Source: Leptobrachium leishanense (taxonomy: Eukaryota; Chordata; Amphibia; Anura; Megophryidae). Taken from it: DNA of 64,000 bases. The position numbers and the translations under genes are program-made. A model generated the notes under the pieces. It saw only the letters and a program-made list of their open reading frames with translations. It ran no database searches and was not told the DNA's origin. Shown here piece by piece: positions 11,310 to 22,548 of the stretch; within the stretch, counting starts at the first letter, position 1, and every line of letters starts with the position of its first letter. Location: contig CM019072.1 in the NCBI GenBank assembly GCA_009667805.1, positions 40,727,519 through 40,791,518 on the forward strand. The letters are read 5' to 3'.

Positions 11310-12115
11310 TTAGCACAAACAGTTACAATGGCGCATACAGTGCATTAAATGCCAATAATTTTTTATCAATTGTGAATACAGTTAGGGGATCACAGAAGTA
11401 TCTTCTTCGAATTTCAGATCTTCTGAAATAAAACACCGATGGAAATCCAACATAGTGTAATATTGCATTGGAGCAACACATTTATTTAAAAGACATAAAA
11501 CCACTCATAATATAAAAGCGCATAACAAAATGTGCATATACTTCAGGTGGCTGGGCTGGTGTATGTTGCGGGCTGGGTGCGGCGTAGTATATAGTATATA
11601 AAGAGTTTGCTGGGCCAGTTGGAACTAAGCTCCTGAGGAAGTGAGAAGGTTATACTCACGAAACGCGTCGAGCTTGTTCATACTGGCAGACTTAATGGTG
11701 AGCAGTGAGCGGAGGACTAGAACCTGGACGATGTAAGAACCTTTTGGAGGACTATATCCGGCAGATATCGGGAGGTCTGAGCCACTGCGGCACTTGAGTA
11801 TATGCACATTTTGTTATGTGCTTTTTATATTGTGAGTGGTTTTATGTCTTTTAAATAAATGTGTTAATTCAATGCAATATTACACTATGGTGGATTTCCA
11901 TCTGTGTTTTATTTCAGAAGATCTGAAATTAGAAGAGGATACTTCTGTGATCCCCTAACTGTATCTGGGGGTTCACAATTGGTAAAAATTATTGGAATTT
12001 AATGCACTGTATGCGCCATTGTAACTGTTTGTGCTAATTGTCTATTTTAAGGGCTTCAAGGTGCCCTCAACTTTGGGCTGCAGTGGGGTATAAAAACTGG
12101 TCACATTTTTATATG
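11310..12115. mobile_element. Palindromic insertion with 15-bp target duplication, PLE type
   Basis: Two inverted arms of about 240 bases (11310-11545 and 11797-12041) flank a 250-base centre carrying a hammerhead-like motif. The whole is bordered by the exact 15-bp direct repeat catatacatataata (11295-11309 and 12116-12130), lying within a TTAA MITE whose sequence continues on both sides. Inverted-dimer integration, a long target duplication and a hammerhead motif together point to a Penelope-like element, although no coding sequence remains. Confidence 0.65.
11627..11675 (+). ncRNA. Hammerhead-ribozyme-like motif (copy 2)
   Basis: Elements in order: AAGCTC, CTGAGGAA, stem GTGAG/CTCAC with a nine-base loop, GAAAC, GCGTC, GAGCTT. 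Helix I (AAGCTC with GAGCTT) is a perfect 6-bp pairing and helix II a perfect 5-bp pairing. The extra A after the CUGANGA core and the very short helix III are shared with copies 1 and 3. It lies in the loop between the arms of the palindromic insertion. Confidence 0.6.
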
Positions 12116-12227
12116 CATATACATATAATAACAACATATTATGAATCTGCCGAAAAAAAGGATAGAATTTGTCTGGGTCCTGCAATAAAACATGACTTCA
12201 AATTGCGTTTAAAACATGAGCACAGAG

Positions 12228-12660
12228 GGACGTGGTCTGGCCAAACTCACTCTGGAATGGTGGCTCGTGAGTGAAACACCGCACACAGCCCGCAACATAC
12301 ACCAGCCCAGCCACCTTGATCTGCTGCTTTTTTGCTCCCTCAGTGCTAGGATATGCCCAGTAATTAAACCGCCTGCAAATCTGGCTAGCAGACGATCACA
12401 GACTGCTTCAACCTACTGCGAGATTCCCGCCAAGATGGCGGCTTGGGCACAGGATGAACCAACTGTGGGAGACCTCTGCACGAGGAAGGATGTGCAGGAT
12501 CTCAAACAACTCCTGACTGTCAAGGATGACCTCCAGGTGGACAGCTGCGGTGGAACATCTGGAGGAGGACCAGGCCGCAGTGATATGAGAAGACTGCAGG
12601 AGAGGTATGAGGCGCTGCAGGAGAGTGTCGAAGACCTGGATCAGAGGCCAACCAAAAAAA
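12228..12660 (+). pseudogene. L1-Tx1 5' fragment with start of ORF1
   Basis: It begins with acgtggtctggc, like the ggggcgtgg start of the L1 at 26181. It contains CAAGATGGCGGC followed by a frame MAAWAQDEPTVGDLCTRKD and then a charged helical segment (RLQERYEALQESVEDLDQR), consistent with the N-terminus and coiled coil of Tx1-type L1 ORF1p. The copy ends in a poly-A/poly-T region near 12660. The function assignment is by resemblance. Confidence 0.5.
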
Positions 12661-13159
12661 ATTTTTTTTGGAAACTTTTTCCAGAATTCAATCCAACTCT
12701 TTAATTTTTTTGGGGTGCTGAATCCAAATATCCAATCGGTTTCCTACCATGTACCATTTTTCTGCAATTTCTATAAATGTTAGGCTAGAACGCCAAAATG
12801 TAGACAATTAAGTAAAAGGTGTATAATAAAAAAGTAAAAATAACCTAATAAATATATTTTTTAACAATGTGACAGTGCAAGTTAGGGTAGGTACAGAACT
12901 TCTTAACCCCTTTACTACTAATAAAGAAATCTCAGACTTCAAAAAGGCACCATCTGCAGCCCTGATGTCGAGATATCTCGATCTGCTGATCTGCAGCCCA
13001 AAAAAGCAAATGAAATTAGTTTGCTGCAATCAAATGGATTTTGGGCTGCAGAAGGTGGCCCCAAAGTTTTAGCCCTGTGGGCATAATATCCAAAGAGCTA
13101 AAACAGTAAAACTGGCCAAAGAAATCTGTGAAATTAATCGGGATTTCAGCAACTTTTAA

Positions 13160-14338
13160 CCCCTTAGTGACCGGGCGGTTTTACACAAATCCGTCTTTTA
13201 GTGACCGCTGCTGTTTTTACGTTTCTGCGCTGTTAGTGTTTAGGACAATTTTTCCTCTTACTCGTTTATTCGACCCACACATATTATACACCCTTTTTCC
13301 CGCCATTAAATGGACTTTCTAGAAATACCATTATTTCCATCATATCGAATAATTTACTATAAAAAAAAAAAAATATGAAATATGAGGAAAAAAATGGTAA
13401 AAACACACTTTTTCGTAATTTAATCCCAAAAATCTACAACCACCAAAAAAGACCCCGGCTAAATAGGTTCAAAATTTTGTCCCGAGACTAGAAATACCCA
13501 ATTTTAACATGCGTTTGCTTTTTAACCCCTCCACTGCTGAGACAGTTCACCTATGTGCGCTGCGCTCATTCTGACCATTTTGTGCTAATTATTTTTAGAT
13601 AACAGCCTAGGTCCTATTTAATTAAACTCCCCCCCCCCAGACAAAAAACTTTTTTAAATTTTTTTTTTTTAAACCAAACCTGCTCATGTTTGGTATCATT
13701 TGAAAGGCCATAATCAGGCCTTTTAAATGATGGCAAATATGACCATCCAGCTGCCATGGATCGGGAGATAAAGGGATCCTTAGGATCCCCTTATCTCTAC
13801 ATGGCAGCTAGAGGGTTAACTGGCCCACTGACATCCTCACACATATGGTGAGGTTGTCAGTGGGTGGGGGGGGACCTGGAGGCTTGGCTGACATCCAAGA
13901 TGTCAGCCCTCCTCCAGGTTTGAATCGCGTTTTGGCACCAATTGGCGCCGAAAAGCGATCCGGCGGCGAAACTGTTAATGCCATACACCGCTGGAAAGGG
14001 GAGGCTCTCCCCTCTCCAGCGGTGCAAACGGCATCTCCCTAGCTTCAATGGTTGGGGAGATAGAGGGCTCTGAAGGAGCCCCCCCTCCCCTCCATTGAAA
14101 CACATGGGGGCACCTTCTGATGACGTCACCACGCAGCGTGGCGACGTCATCAGCCTCGCCTGCCCATGTAAATCACATGGGCAGGCTTCCTCCCTGCCAG
14201 ATCGCCGTGGGATCCGACGAGGGAGGTGAGTATCGGGCGGGAGGGGGATTTGGCGCCGCTGACGTACCCTGTACGTCCGCGGGTCTAAGGGAGACCCGAG
14301 GACAGGACGTACAGGGTACGTCAGGGGTCATTAAGGGG
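13160..14338. mobile_element. Composite TTAA MITE
   Basis: TTAA at 13156-13159 and 14339-14342 flanks termini CCCCTTAGTGACC and, in reverse complement, CCCCTTAATGACC. A second related unit starts inside at about 13523 (ttaacccctccactgctgag) and carries the usual ggtatcatt hairpin near 13690-13730, so one copy is inserted in or fused to another. GC-rich inverted words (ctgacatcc..ggatgtcag, gacgtcacc..gacgtcatc) occur at 13885-14150. Small open frames here are not genes. Confidence 0.65.
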
Positions 14339-14344
14339 TTAAGC

Positions 14345-15075
14345 GACTTCCACCTAAAAAAACATTGCATGTATCCGTCCCTTTCTTAATCAAGGCTATA
14401 CTAAAATTCTGCTCATCCAAGCTCTCATCTCCCGCCTTGACTACTGTAACCTCCTGCTCTCTGGCCTTACAATAAATCCCAGATTCTCCCTCTGCAGTCT
14501 AATGAACGCCTGTGCCGCTTATTCAACTCACATCCTGCACCTCACCCCTTTGCCAATCTCTACACCGGCTTCCGGTTTCCTTTAGAATCCATTTCAAAAT
14601 ACTGGTGCTCTCCTACCAAGCGCTCCATAACTGCGCCCCTGCCTACATCTCGCCCGACCACTTTGCTCTGCTGCTGATCTGATGCTATCAGTTCCTCGTA
14701 CCCACACCCCCAACTCTAGTCTTCAGGACTTCTCCCGAGCTGCCCCCTTTATATGGCACTCCCTCCCCCACAACATTAGACTCTCTAGTCCTTCAAGAAG
14801 TCTCTGAACACATTACTTAAGAGAAGCCTATCTGCTCACTCCATAATCCCCCCACTGTACATTTCATGCACCATCTTCACATTCAGCCTACACGCTCTGT
14901 CATACTCGGCTATTCATGCTCACCCTAGTGTGTCACCCCTCTCCTCTCAGATTGTAAACTCACAAACAGGGTCCTCTTACCGTTCTGTGTGTGTAACGTG
15001 TATGTATATTTGTTATGCTGTCTCCCCTTGTACAGCGCTATGGAACTTGTTGGCGCTTTATAAATACTGTAACTC
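14345..15075 (+). pseudogene. L2/CR1-group LINE 3' fragment
   Basis: One frame reads LIQALISRLDYCNLLLSGL, a signature near the RT C-terminus of L2/Crack/CR1-group LINEs. Degraded codons follow, then a 3' end with cagcgctatgg and ttggcgctttataaat, the usual tail of such elements. Many stops are present. Confidence 0.65.
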
Positions 15076-15089
15076 AATTTGTTGGTAGA

Positions 15090-15107
15090 TGGTGCCCTCT
15101 AGTGGCC
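15090..15107 (-). promoter_or_regulatory. CTCF-like site
   Basis: The minus strand reads GGCCACTAGAGGGCACC, close to the CTCF core CCASYAGRKGGCR. This is a motif match only; occupancy cannot be judged. Confidence 0.35.
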
Positions 15108-15157
15108 AATTGGGTTAACCGTTTAGAACTGTTCTTCCAGTACAAATCTAATGAATC

Positions 15158-16377
15158 CCTTCACTGCTCAGCCATTTTCACCTCTGTGTGCGGAGCTCGT
15201 TTTTACCGGTTTCGCTCATCAGGTTTAAACGCGATTTGAAGTCACGTTTTATTATACAACCCAGACAAATTATATATCCTTTTTAATCGGCAGACTCACA
15301 ATATAATTCTATGTATACGTCATGCCCTGCCAAACAGAATGCAATAAAATTTGAATATTCAACCTACAGCGTCTAAAGAGATTTGTTCACATTTTATCAT
15401 CCGAGCCTTTGTGGGTTATATATTCTATGGGGTATGATTGTAAAGGAAGAAAAAAAAAATAGGAAATGGAACCGCAGCATCTTTGTTCACATAATTGAAA
15501 TAGGAACAATATTGCTGCATTAACACAACCCCCCCCCCATTTAAATAATCATATATACACAACGGTTGTGGTGGAGGACAAAAAGTGAGATAAAAAGCCT
15601 CCACGCTATAATGGGGACTGCAGCACGGGGCTCTGGGAAGCAGTTCTTTGAATTGCTGTGATGTGCAGATGGCTTCTATCTATCTCTTACTTTGGCAAGG
15701 CCGTGCTCTGGCCTTTCCAATGCTACTAAACATGCCCCTCTAGCTGCCACCGATCGGGAGTTCAAAGGAACCCCTAGCTCCACCATGGGATTTCCTTCGG
15801 AAATCCCTGGGCAGCTAGGGGTTACCCAGCTAACTGACGTCATCGCGCAATGATGTCAGATGACGAGGGGGGACCCGGAGGTGGAGTGGCCATCTAAGGC
15901 TAGGGTCAGACAACGCATTTTTCGCGTTTTTCCATCAAAAAATGCATCCGGACGCATGGACGCACTTTTTGATGGCAGACGCGATACCGGTCACACGGTG
16001 TGCAATTACGGCCGTGATTTTTGACAGAGCTATAAAAAACAAACGGACGTGATGTAGGACAGACATGTGCAGCATCTGACGTCTCCTAATCACGCACACA
16101 CACACACACACACACCGCTATGCCGACGCAGCGCACTCTGTGCGTCAGTACTAGCGGTTAGACGTTCTTGCAAAAATGCGTTAGTTTGCCGCTTGCGTTG
16201 TCCGGCCGCACTTTATATGTTGGTCGTCATTGGACGTCATTTGCTGCTACTACGGCCGTAATAAAGTGCGGCTAAACGCACGTTCAAACTGCGTTCGTCT
16301 GACCCCAGCCTAAGATAGTGGCCCCCAACAGAAACAGGCCGCGATCCGGTGCCGATCGCGAACCGGCACCTCAGGGG
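15158..16377. mobile_element. TTAA-MITE family copy with nested Harbinger-like MITE
   Basis: The left terminus cccttcactgctcagcc (TTAA mutated) and right terminus cctcaggggTTAA (16378-16381) frame the family's modules (gcatctttgttcac.. and the hairpin words near 15700). The body is interrupted by the Harbinger-like MITE at 15898-16310. Confidence 0.6.
15898..16310. mobile_element. PIF/Harbinger-like MITE, copy 2
   Basis: Termini GGCTAGGGTCAGAC and its near complement GTCTGACCCCAGCC are flanked by TAA (15895-15897 and 16311-16313). It has the same family ends as 10762-11210, but the interior differs and includes an (AC)n run at 16088-16112. It is non-coding. Confidence 0.75.
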
Positions 16378-16898
16378 TTAAAATTGCTTGAAAGGGCAGA
16401 CTCTGCCCTTTTCAGCAGTGCCCGCCTTTAACTTTTACCTCCTCCCGATAGCAAGAGGGATCAAAAAGGACCCCCCCCCTCCTTTCAGGCAATCTCACGG
16501 CTTTGCCAAATTCATGATCATCTGTATTATAAAAGAATTTGCAAGGTTTAATTTGCCTTTGGGATAAAGCGAAGCAGATGCACCCCCCCCCCCCATTATA
16601 GAGTCTGGTTAAACAAATGTGTTTAAACAGCACGGGGTGGGTCACATGTAGCATATATAAATAGTCATGTCATCACAAAATGTTTGCCTTGATTCTCACA
16701 TGCACATTCACAGGTCTGCTGAGAAGGAACAGTCCTTTCCACAACATTGCCGCATGTAAACAGTTAAAAGTATTTATAAAGCGTCAACAACACTTCGGTG
16801 AGTGGAAACCGTGAAGTATTGAACAAGTTAACCCCAAACAGGTCATGTGAATATTGAAGAATGAGGAAGTGAGAAACTTCAACTGAAACTAAACTTAA

Positions 16899-17503
16899 AG
16901 GGACACTCTAGGCAACATGACCACCTAAGCTATTTTAGGTGGTCGTGATGCCCGGAGTATCCTGCCCTCTGTCCCCCCTCCCTCCGCTCAGCCGATCTGC
17001 AGAAAAGGCTGAAAACAGCTGAGAGAGGCGGAGGACTTTACTCCGCCCTCCCAGCTGTCAGTCAGCAGAGCGGGAATCATATTTCCCACTTCTGCCGACT
17101 TTTGCCGAGTAGGAGACGTCATCGCGCTTTCAGCGCAATGACATCTCTAACTCCCCGCAGAAGCTGGCGGCTCCCTCTGAGGGTTAGTGTTGCGCGCATC
17201 CTCTTGCGCGCAACACTAATCCTCAGAGGGAGCCGGGAGGAAGCCTGCCGATTGGCTGGCTTATGTGAGAGGCGCGCATGCGCGCTTCTCACGTAAACCA
17301 GAAGCCAAGACGCAGCAAGAAGGACGGGAGCGGAAGAGGAGGGAGGGGGGTATATAAAAAAAAAACGCCGCTGGAAACAAGAGGATTTTAAGGTAAGTAT
17401 TGCAGTTAAAAGAAAAAAAAAAAAAAAGAAAGTTTTATTAAGGGAATAGGGATAGGTTAGGAAAAAAAAACGGGGGGTGATTTTTTGTTGTTGGAGTGTT
17501 CCT
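16899..17503. mobile_element. T2/Kolobok-type MITE, copy 1
   Basis: It is flanked by TTAA (16895-16898, 17504-17507). The termini AGGGACACTC and, reverse complemented, AGGAACACTC match the AGGRR ends of T2/Kolobok MITEs described in Xenopus. It contains a palindrome around ctaagctattttaggtgg and GC-rich inverted words. A second almost identical copy is at 61814-62420. The open frame shared by both copies is not a gene. Confidence 0.75.
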
Positions 17504-17507
17504 TTAA

Positions 17508-18815
17508 AGACTGAGGAGTTAACACTCGTTTCATCGTCATTCTTGTGATACCTAGTAACGGCATCACTATTGCTAGGGAGACAAGGGGGGGGAGGGGTAC
17601 AGAGAGATCTGGAAAGAGCCTCCAAGTGTCTGATCATATAGAGCGGTTATTCAAAGAGCACAGAAATTTCAGTGCCCTTTCAGTCAGCGCACTGGCATTC
17701 ACCGCAGGGTTTCCGAAGTGCGCCAAACTGATCTCATAAACCTGCAGAACAGACCACCGAAAAGGGGTTAAAATAAATGAAATATATAAAAGGTCCTATG
17801 AAGAAAAAAAAAAGTCTGTTACAGAATAAAATTGAAACCTATGGGATTTGCCTGTTTAAACCTGTCGAACGAAAGCACCAGAAAATCTGGGCATTTCGCC
17901 AACTTTTCCCTGCTGTTAAAAAAAATAAATTCTGGAAAGTTTGAAAAATAAATTTTTATTGAAATGGTTACATAAAAATACAGCCAAACAGCTCTGAGAT
18001 ACTCCGTCAATTTCTTTTTTTGTAAAACAAGACTTTATGGAGCAATATTTGCCTCAAAGTCCTGTTAAATAGACAAAGCCTGCATCATAAGCGCAAGAAA
18101 ACTGCCATGGTTCGATATACTCCTTTTTATTTTCAAGTTTTGTGTGGGTATTTATTAGATTACTGCAATCATTGGGGGGGGGGGGTTGTACGAGGTTGGT
18201 GGCGTGGTCACAACAAGGAGGCAGCAGCAAGCTGGGTGTGCAAGTCAAAGATAGGTCCAAAGAGAGTGTCCTTCTGCAAACGGGCAGTGGCGGTAGTGGA
18301 TCATGCCATCCTCTACTCTGTGGGACCTCCTGAGGTAAATAACGGATTTCAGAGATTTGTGTTTAAAGTGATATGTGATTTTGCAAGATCACTTAACATC
18401 GGCTTTGTTATTTTTTTTTATTATTTTTTTATTTTTTAAAATACTGGCTCAAGACAGGAATAGTGAACAACCTTGGAGTTGCTCATTATCCTGCAGCTGG
18501 CCACTAATTAAAGCTTCATATTCAAAATATAGGAAAGTGTGAATTTATAGCAGAGAGACATTAAAGCCACATCACAAGAATACACTGGTTTATGGCAACG
18601 CGAGACATTACTGCTAATGCGCCAAGATTTCTCCTAGATGTGCTTCACAGATGACCATTTCAGCACACATCCACTCTGGCCACGTACCTTTCAAAACTGG
18701 TAACTGTGGTTCTATGGTCAACATTCAATGTTGGAGAGTGAAAAATCCCAAATCATGACAGTGGCTGTAAAACATGCGGCAAAGCTGGAATGTAAAACCA
18801 GGATACATTACTTAC
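17508..18815. other. Intron without recognised element
   Basis: No gene or complete repeat is seen. There is a G-rich run at 18174-18186 and poly-T tracts near 18410-18436. Open frames at 18107-18439 lack motifs. Confidence 0.35.
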
Positions 18816-18934
18816 CCACATTCCTTTTACTAGGATCGAGAAATTCCAATGGGTAGGTTTGACCAAATCCTGGAACTCTGATGTCCACACCTTCTGGAGG
18901 CACGGTGGTTCTGCTTGTTATGTTGTAATCCAAT
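18816..18934 (-). CDS. PLA2G15: PLA2G15 exon (third coding exon)
   Basis: This 119-base exon has an acceptor (cttcttcag) just above 18934 and a donor (gtaag) just below 18816. It completes an Arg codon from the upstream exon, then reads LDYNITSRTTVPPEGVDIRV and PGFGQTYPLEFLDPSKRNV. This matches the LPLA2 segment between the first disulphide loop and the lid region. YNITS keeps an N-linked glycosylation sequon at the position used in the mammalian enzyme (family knowledge). No disruption is seen. The intron to the next exon is about 10.4 kb and filled with MITEs, an LTR and LINE fragments. Confidence 0.95.
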
Positions 18935-19056
18935 CTGAAGAAGGTCAGCAAAATAGATTTGTCCTTAAACAGCGAGACTACGACACCTTACAAACATTTT
19001 CTACATTTTTATCATGCCCTTAGGTCACCTGTTACATCTGCGTTTTCTAGTACAGT

Positions 19057-19942
19057 CAGGGCCGGCGCTGCCGGTAGGCGAGCTAGGCGGCCGCCTGGGG
19101 CGCATGCCTGCCTAGGGCACAGCGCCGGGCCGAAAAAATAAATTTGAGTGTGTGTCCGCCGGCGGCGCGGCCCGCGGGGGCGCCGCAAGCAACACACCCA
19201 GCAGGCTCCGCCTCCGCACGCACGCAACACGTCAGCAGTGCCTGCACGTGTTGGGGCTGGCGGCAGCACGCGCGCCCCCACGTGACCACGACAGGTGCCG
19301 CTGGAAGGAGGCGGCGGAGACTAGGCGCCGCTGGAAGGAGGCGGCGGAGACTAGGCGCCGCTGGAAGGAGGGAGGTGGAGACTAGGCGCCGCTGGAAGGA
19401 GGGAGGTGGAGACTAGGCGCCGGTCCGGAGTCCACAGAAAGCAAGAAGCTGCTCTCCTCGGCTCCTGGAGACAGAGTCCTCCTTGCTGTGTATGCTGCTG
19501 AGCCTGCGCCTGCCTGTCACACTGGGTCGACTGTCTGAGTCAGTGACTGACACATCTTGACAACAAGTCGACACAGCAGGTATCGGGCAATATATCCATA
19601 TTTGAGCTGGTCTGGGGCAATATATCCATCTGTGAGCTGGTCTGGGCGCAATATATCCATCTGTGAGCTGGTCAGGGGGCATATATCCATGTGTGAGCTG
19701 GTCAAGGGGCAATATATCCATGTGTGAGCTAGTCTGGGGCAATATATCCATGTGTGAGCTGTCTGGTGGCAATATATCCATGTGTGAGCTAGTCTGGGGG
19801 GCAATATATCCATGTGTGAGCTAAACTAGGGGCAAATATACCCATGTGAGAGCTAGAGCAATATATTATATCCATCTTTTTTTGAGGTGGGTGCAAGTAG
19901 CTGGTCTTGCCTAGGGCGCAAAATAGTCTAGCACCGGCCCTG
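19057..19942. mobile_element. Non-autonomous hAT carrying a minisatellite (hAT-A)
   Basis: Termini CAGGGCCGGCGCT and the complement of AGCACCGGCCCTG are flanked by exact 8-bp direct repeats AGTACAGT (19049-19056, 19943-19950), the hAT hallmark. It contains four copies of a ~32-bp GC-rich unit (gcgccgctggaaggagg) at 19297-19420 and an array of ~30-bp units at about 19575-19870. No transposase remains. Confidence 0.85.
19575..19870. repeat. Minisatellite A, ~30-bp unit
   Basis: About nine units of the type ggggcaatatatccat + gtgtgagctggtct are arranged in tandem. The reverse complement contains GCCCC..AG..CATGGATATATTGCCCC, the core shared with the arrays at 23956, 57210 and 60100. Confidence 0.85.
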
Positions 19943-19965
19943 AGTACAGTACATTTAATCTAGTC

Positions 19966-20148
19966 CAGTGGTTCGTAACCAAGGTCCTCAAGTACCCCAA
20001 CAGGTCAGGTTTGCCAGATGGCTGAAGCACAGCACAGGTGATATGATTTGCTGCTCAGTGATTGCAGAATTCAGTCTGAATTTCCCCAAGGCAATCCTTA
20101 AAACCTGGCCTGTTAGAGGTACTTAAGGACCGCGGTTGGGAACCACTG
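19966..20148. mobile_element. Short hAT MITE
   Basis: 183 bp with ends CAGTGGTTCGTAACC and GGTTGGGAACCACTG, flanked by the exact 8-bp repeat ATCTAGTC (19958-19965, 20149-20156). Non-coding. Confidence 0.85.
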
Positions 20149-20168
20149 ATCTAGTCAATGGATTAAGC

Positions 20169-21358
20169 CAGGGATCAAGTCCTAAAAAAAGAAGTGTGGG
20201 AACTCGCCAGGATTTCTGTCTCCCAATAACCAATTATCACCTCGCAATTAACACAATCACACACTCAGATCTGATATATTAAATGTATAGATGTCAATAA
20301 GAAAACAGACTATACAACAAATGCTTATGCTGGCTTTTGAATACGGAGATGTAATGTATGCAGCTGCCCTGCAAACACACCTCCAGAAACTTACTACATT
20401 GTATAACTCATTCTGTCGCTTTGTGCTACAATGTAACTACATGACCCACCATTGCGGCATGTTAAAAGAGCTAAACTGGCCATCGCTTTAATCCAGATGC
20501 ACTCTTCACCTTTCCAACCTGGTGTTTAAGAGCTTTTCTGGGAAGCTACCACCCTACCTGAATAGGCTGCTTTCCCAGCAGTTCCCTCATCCTATAACCT
20601 CCGATCCAGGACCAGCACCTTACTTGCAATACCACAATACAAAAAGAAAGTGGCTCGATCCTCATTTTCCTACAGAGCACCACAATTATGGAATAACCTC
20701 CCAGACGCCATCAAATCTTCCCCCAGTCTAAAGTCACTCAAGAGCTCCCTATTAACATACCTCAATAAGGAATGCACCTGTAAACATGTAATATACTGAC
20801 TTTATACAGAATGCACCTGTAAACATGTAACATAGTGACTATATACAGAATGCACCTGTAAACATGTAACATAGTGACTATATACAGAATGCACCTGTAA
20901 ACATGTAACATAGTGACTATATTTCCTACATATTTATTTTCTGGGTTATTCTGTATATTTGTGTTGTTTTTTTAATATCTTGCATTTTATTACTTTGTAT
21001 TTCTGTACCTACTGTACCTGCCTGTTTGTGTATATATCCATAATATGCCTGCCTAACCGTTTGTGTTCCTTGTATTTCTGTACCTACTGTAACAATTCAA
21101 TTTCTTAAACCCAGGACATACTTGAAAACGAGAGAAATCTCAATGTATCCTTCCTGGTAAAATCCTTTATAAATAAATAAATATGTGGAATATAGCAAAA
21201 ATATAATAATCCTATATTTATTGTGACTTAATAGAGAAATATGATTGAACACCTGACTACAAGCTTTATAGAGTATGGGACCAAAGGGAACTCCGTTCCC
21301 TCTGCAAACTTAGTGCAGGAACTCCGTTCCCACGCGTTCCCCCTCGACTTGACCCCTG
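20169..21358. mobile_element. hAT-like element with captured LINE tail, tandem copy 1
   Basis: Termini CAGGGATCAAGTC and GACTTGACCCCTG are imperfect complements and match the hAT at 23481-25835 (CAGGGGTCAAGTC). Inside lies a Rex1/CR1-type LINE 3' fragment (20290-21182) including its tail. A clear 8-bp duplication was not found. The element plus two bases (gt) is repeated immediately at 21361. Confidence 0.65.
20290..21182 (+). pseudogene. Rex1/CR1-type LINE 3' fragment, copy 1
   Basis: Frames read QQMLMLAFEYGDVMYAAAL and LHLSNLVFKSFSGKLPPYLN, colinear with the longer LINE at 41380-42785. They are followed by the tail tatccttcctggtaaaatc and tataaataaataaa. Stops interrupt the protein. A ~38-bp unit (gaatgcacctgtaaacatg..) is present four times at 20779-20930 but once in the 42-kb copy. 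Confidence 0.75.
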
Positions 21359-21360
21359 GT

Positions 21361-22548
21361 CAGGGATCAAGTCCTAAAAAAAGAAGTGTGGGAACTCGCC
21401 AGGATTTCTGTCTCCCAATAACCAATTATCACCTCGCAATTAACACAATCACACACTCAGATCTGATATATTAAATGTATAGATGTCAATAAGAAAACAG
21501 ACTATACAACAAATGCTTATGCTGGCTTTTGAATACGGAGATGTAATGTATGCAGCTGCCCTGCAAACACACCTCCAGAAACTTACTACATTGTATAACT
21601 CATTCTGTCGCTTTGTGCTACAATGTAACTACATGACCCACCATTGCGGCATGTTAAAAGAGCTAAACTGGCCATCGCTTTAATCCAGATGCACTCTTCA
21701 CCTTTCCAACCTGGTGTTTAAGAGCTTTTCTGGGAAGCTACCACCCTACCTGAATAGGCTGCTTTCCCAGCAGTTCCCTCATCCTATAACCTCCGATCCA
21801 GGACCAGCACCTTACTTGCAATACCACAATACAAAAAGAAAGTGGCTCGATCCTCATTTTCCTACAGAGCACCACAATTATGGAATAACCTCCCAGACGC
21901 CATCAAATCTTCCCCCAGTCTAAAGTCACTCAAGAGCTCCCTATTAACATACCTCAATAAGGAATGCACCTGTAAACATGTAATATACTGACTTTATACA
22001 GAATGCACCTGTAAACATGTAACATAGTGACTATATACAGAATGCACCTGTAAACATGTAACATAGTGACTATATACAGAATGCACCTGTAAACATGTAA
22101 CATAGTGACTATATTTCCTACATATTTATTCTGGGTTATTCTGTATATTTGTGTTGTTTTTTTAATATCTTGCATTTTATTACTTTGTATTTCTGTACCT
22201 ACTGTACCTGCCTGTTTGTGTATATATCCATAATATGCCTGCCTAACCATTTGTGTTCCTTGTATTTCTGTACCTACTGTAACAATTCAATTTCTTAAAC
22301 CCAGGACATACTTGAAAACGAGAGAAATCTCAATGTATCCTTCCTGGTAAAATCCTTTATAAATAAATAAATATGTGGAATATAGCAAAAATATAATAAT
22401 CCTATATTTATTGTGACTTAATAGAGAAATATGATTGAACACCTGACTACAAGCTTTATAGAGTATGGGACCAAAGGGAACTCCGTTCCCTCTGCAAACT
22501 TAGTGCAGGAACTCCGTTCCCACGCGTTCCCCCTCGACTTGACCCCTG
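21361..22548. mobile_element. hAT-like element with captured LINE tail, tandem copy 2
   Basis: A direct repeat of 20169-21358. The only differences I see are a two-base deletion in the tatttattttctggg run and one base in the 3' part (aaccgttt versus aaccattt). The LINE fragment is at 21482-22372. It is either a very recent tandem duplication or an assembly duplication. Confidence 0.65.

Larger units (their letters stand above)
10384..12227. mobile_element. TTAA-MITE family copy, split by two insertions
   Basis: The copy contains ttaaccccctagctgcc at 10409, the hairpin of ggtatcattggaaaggc and its complement (10467-10521), the inner module with gcagcac.. and ..gatgctgca (10580-10630), and the distal module with catattatgaatctgccg (12134-12151). 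It is the same module order as in the more complete copies at 34046-35736 and 53285-54403. It is interrupted by the Harbinger-like MITE (10762-11210) and the palindromic element (11310-12115). The two outer termini are not clear. Confidence 0.65.

Noticed and set aside
17102..17296. 64-codon frame repeated at 62016-62210
   Set aside because: Conserved only because both lie in copies of the same MITE; no coding signal.
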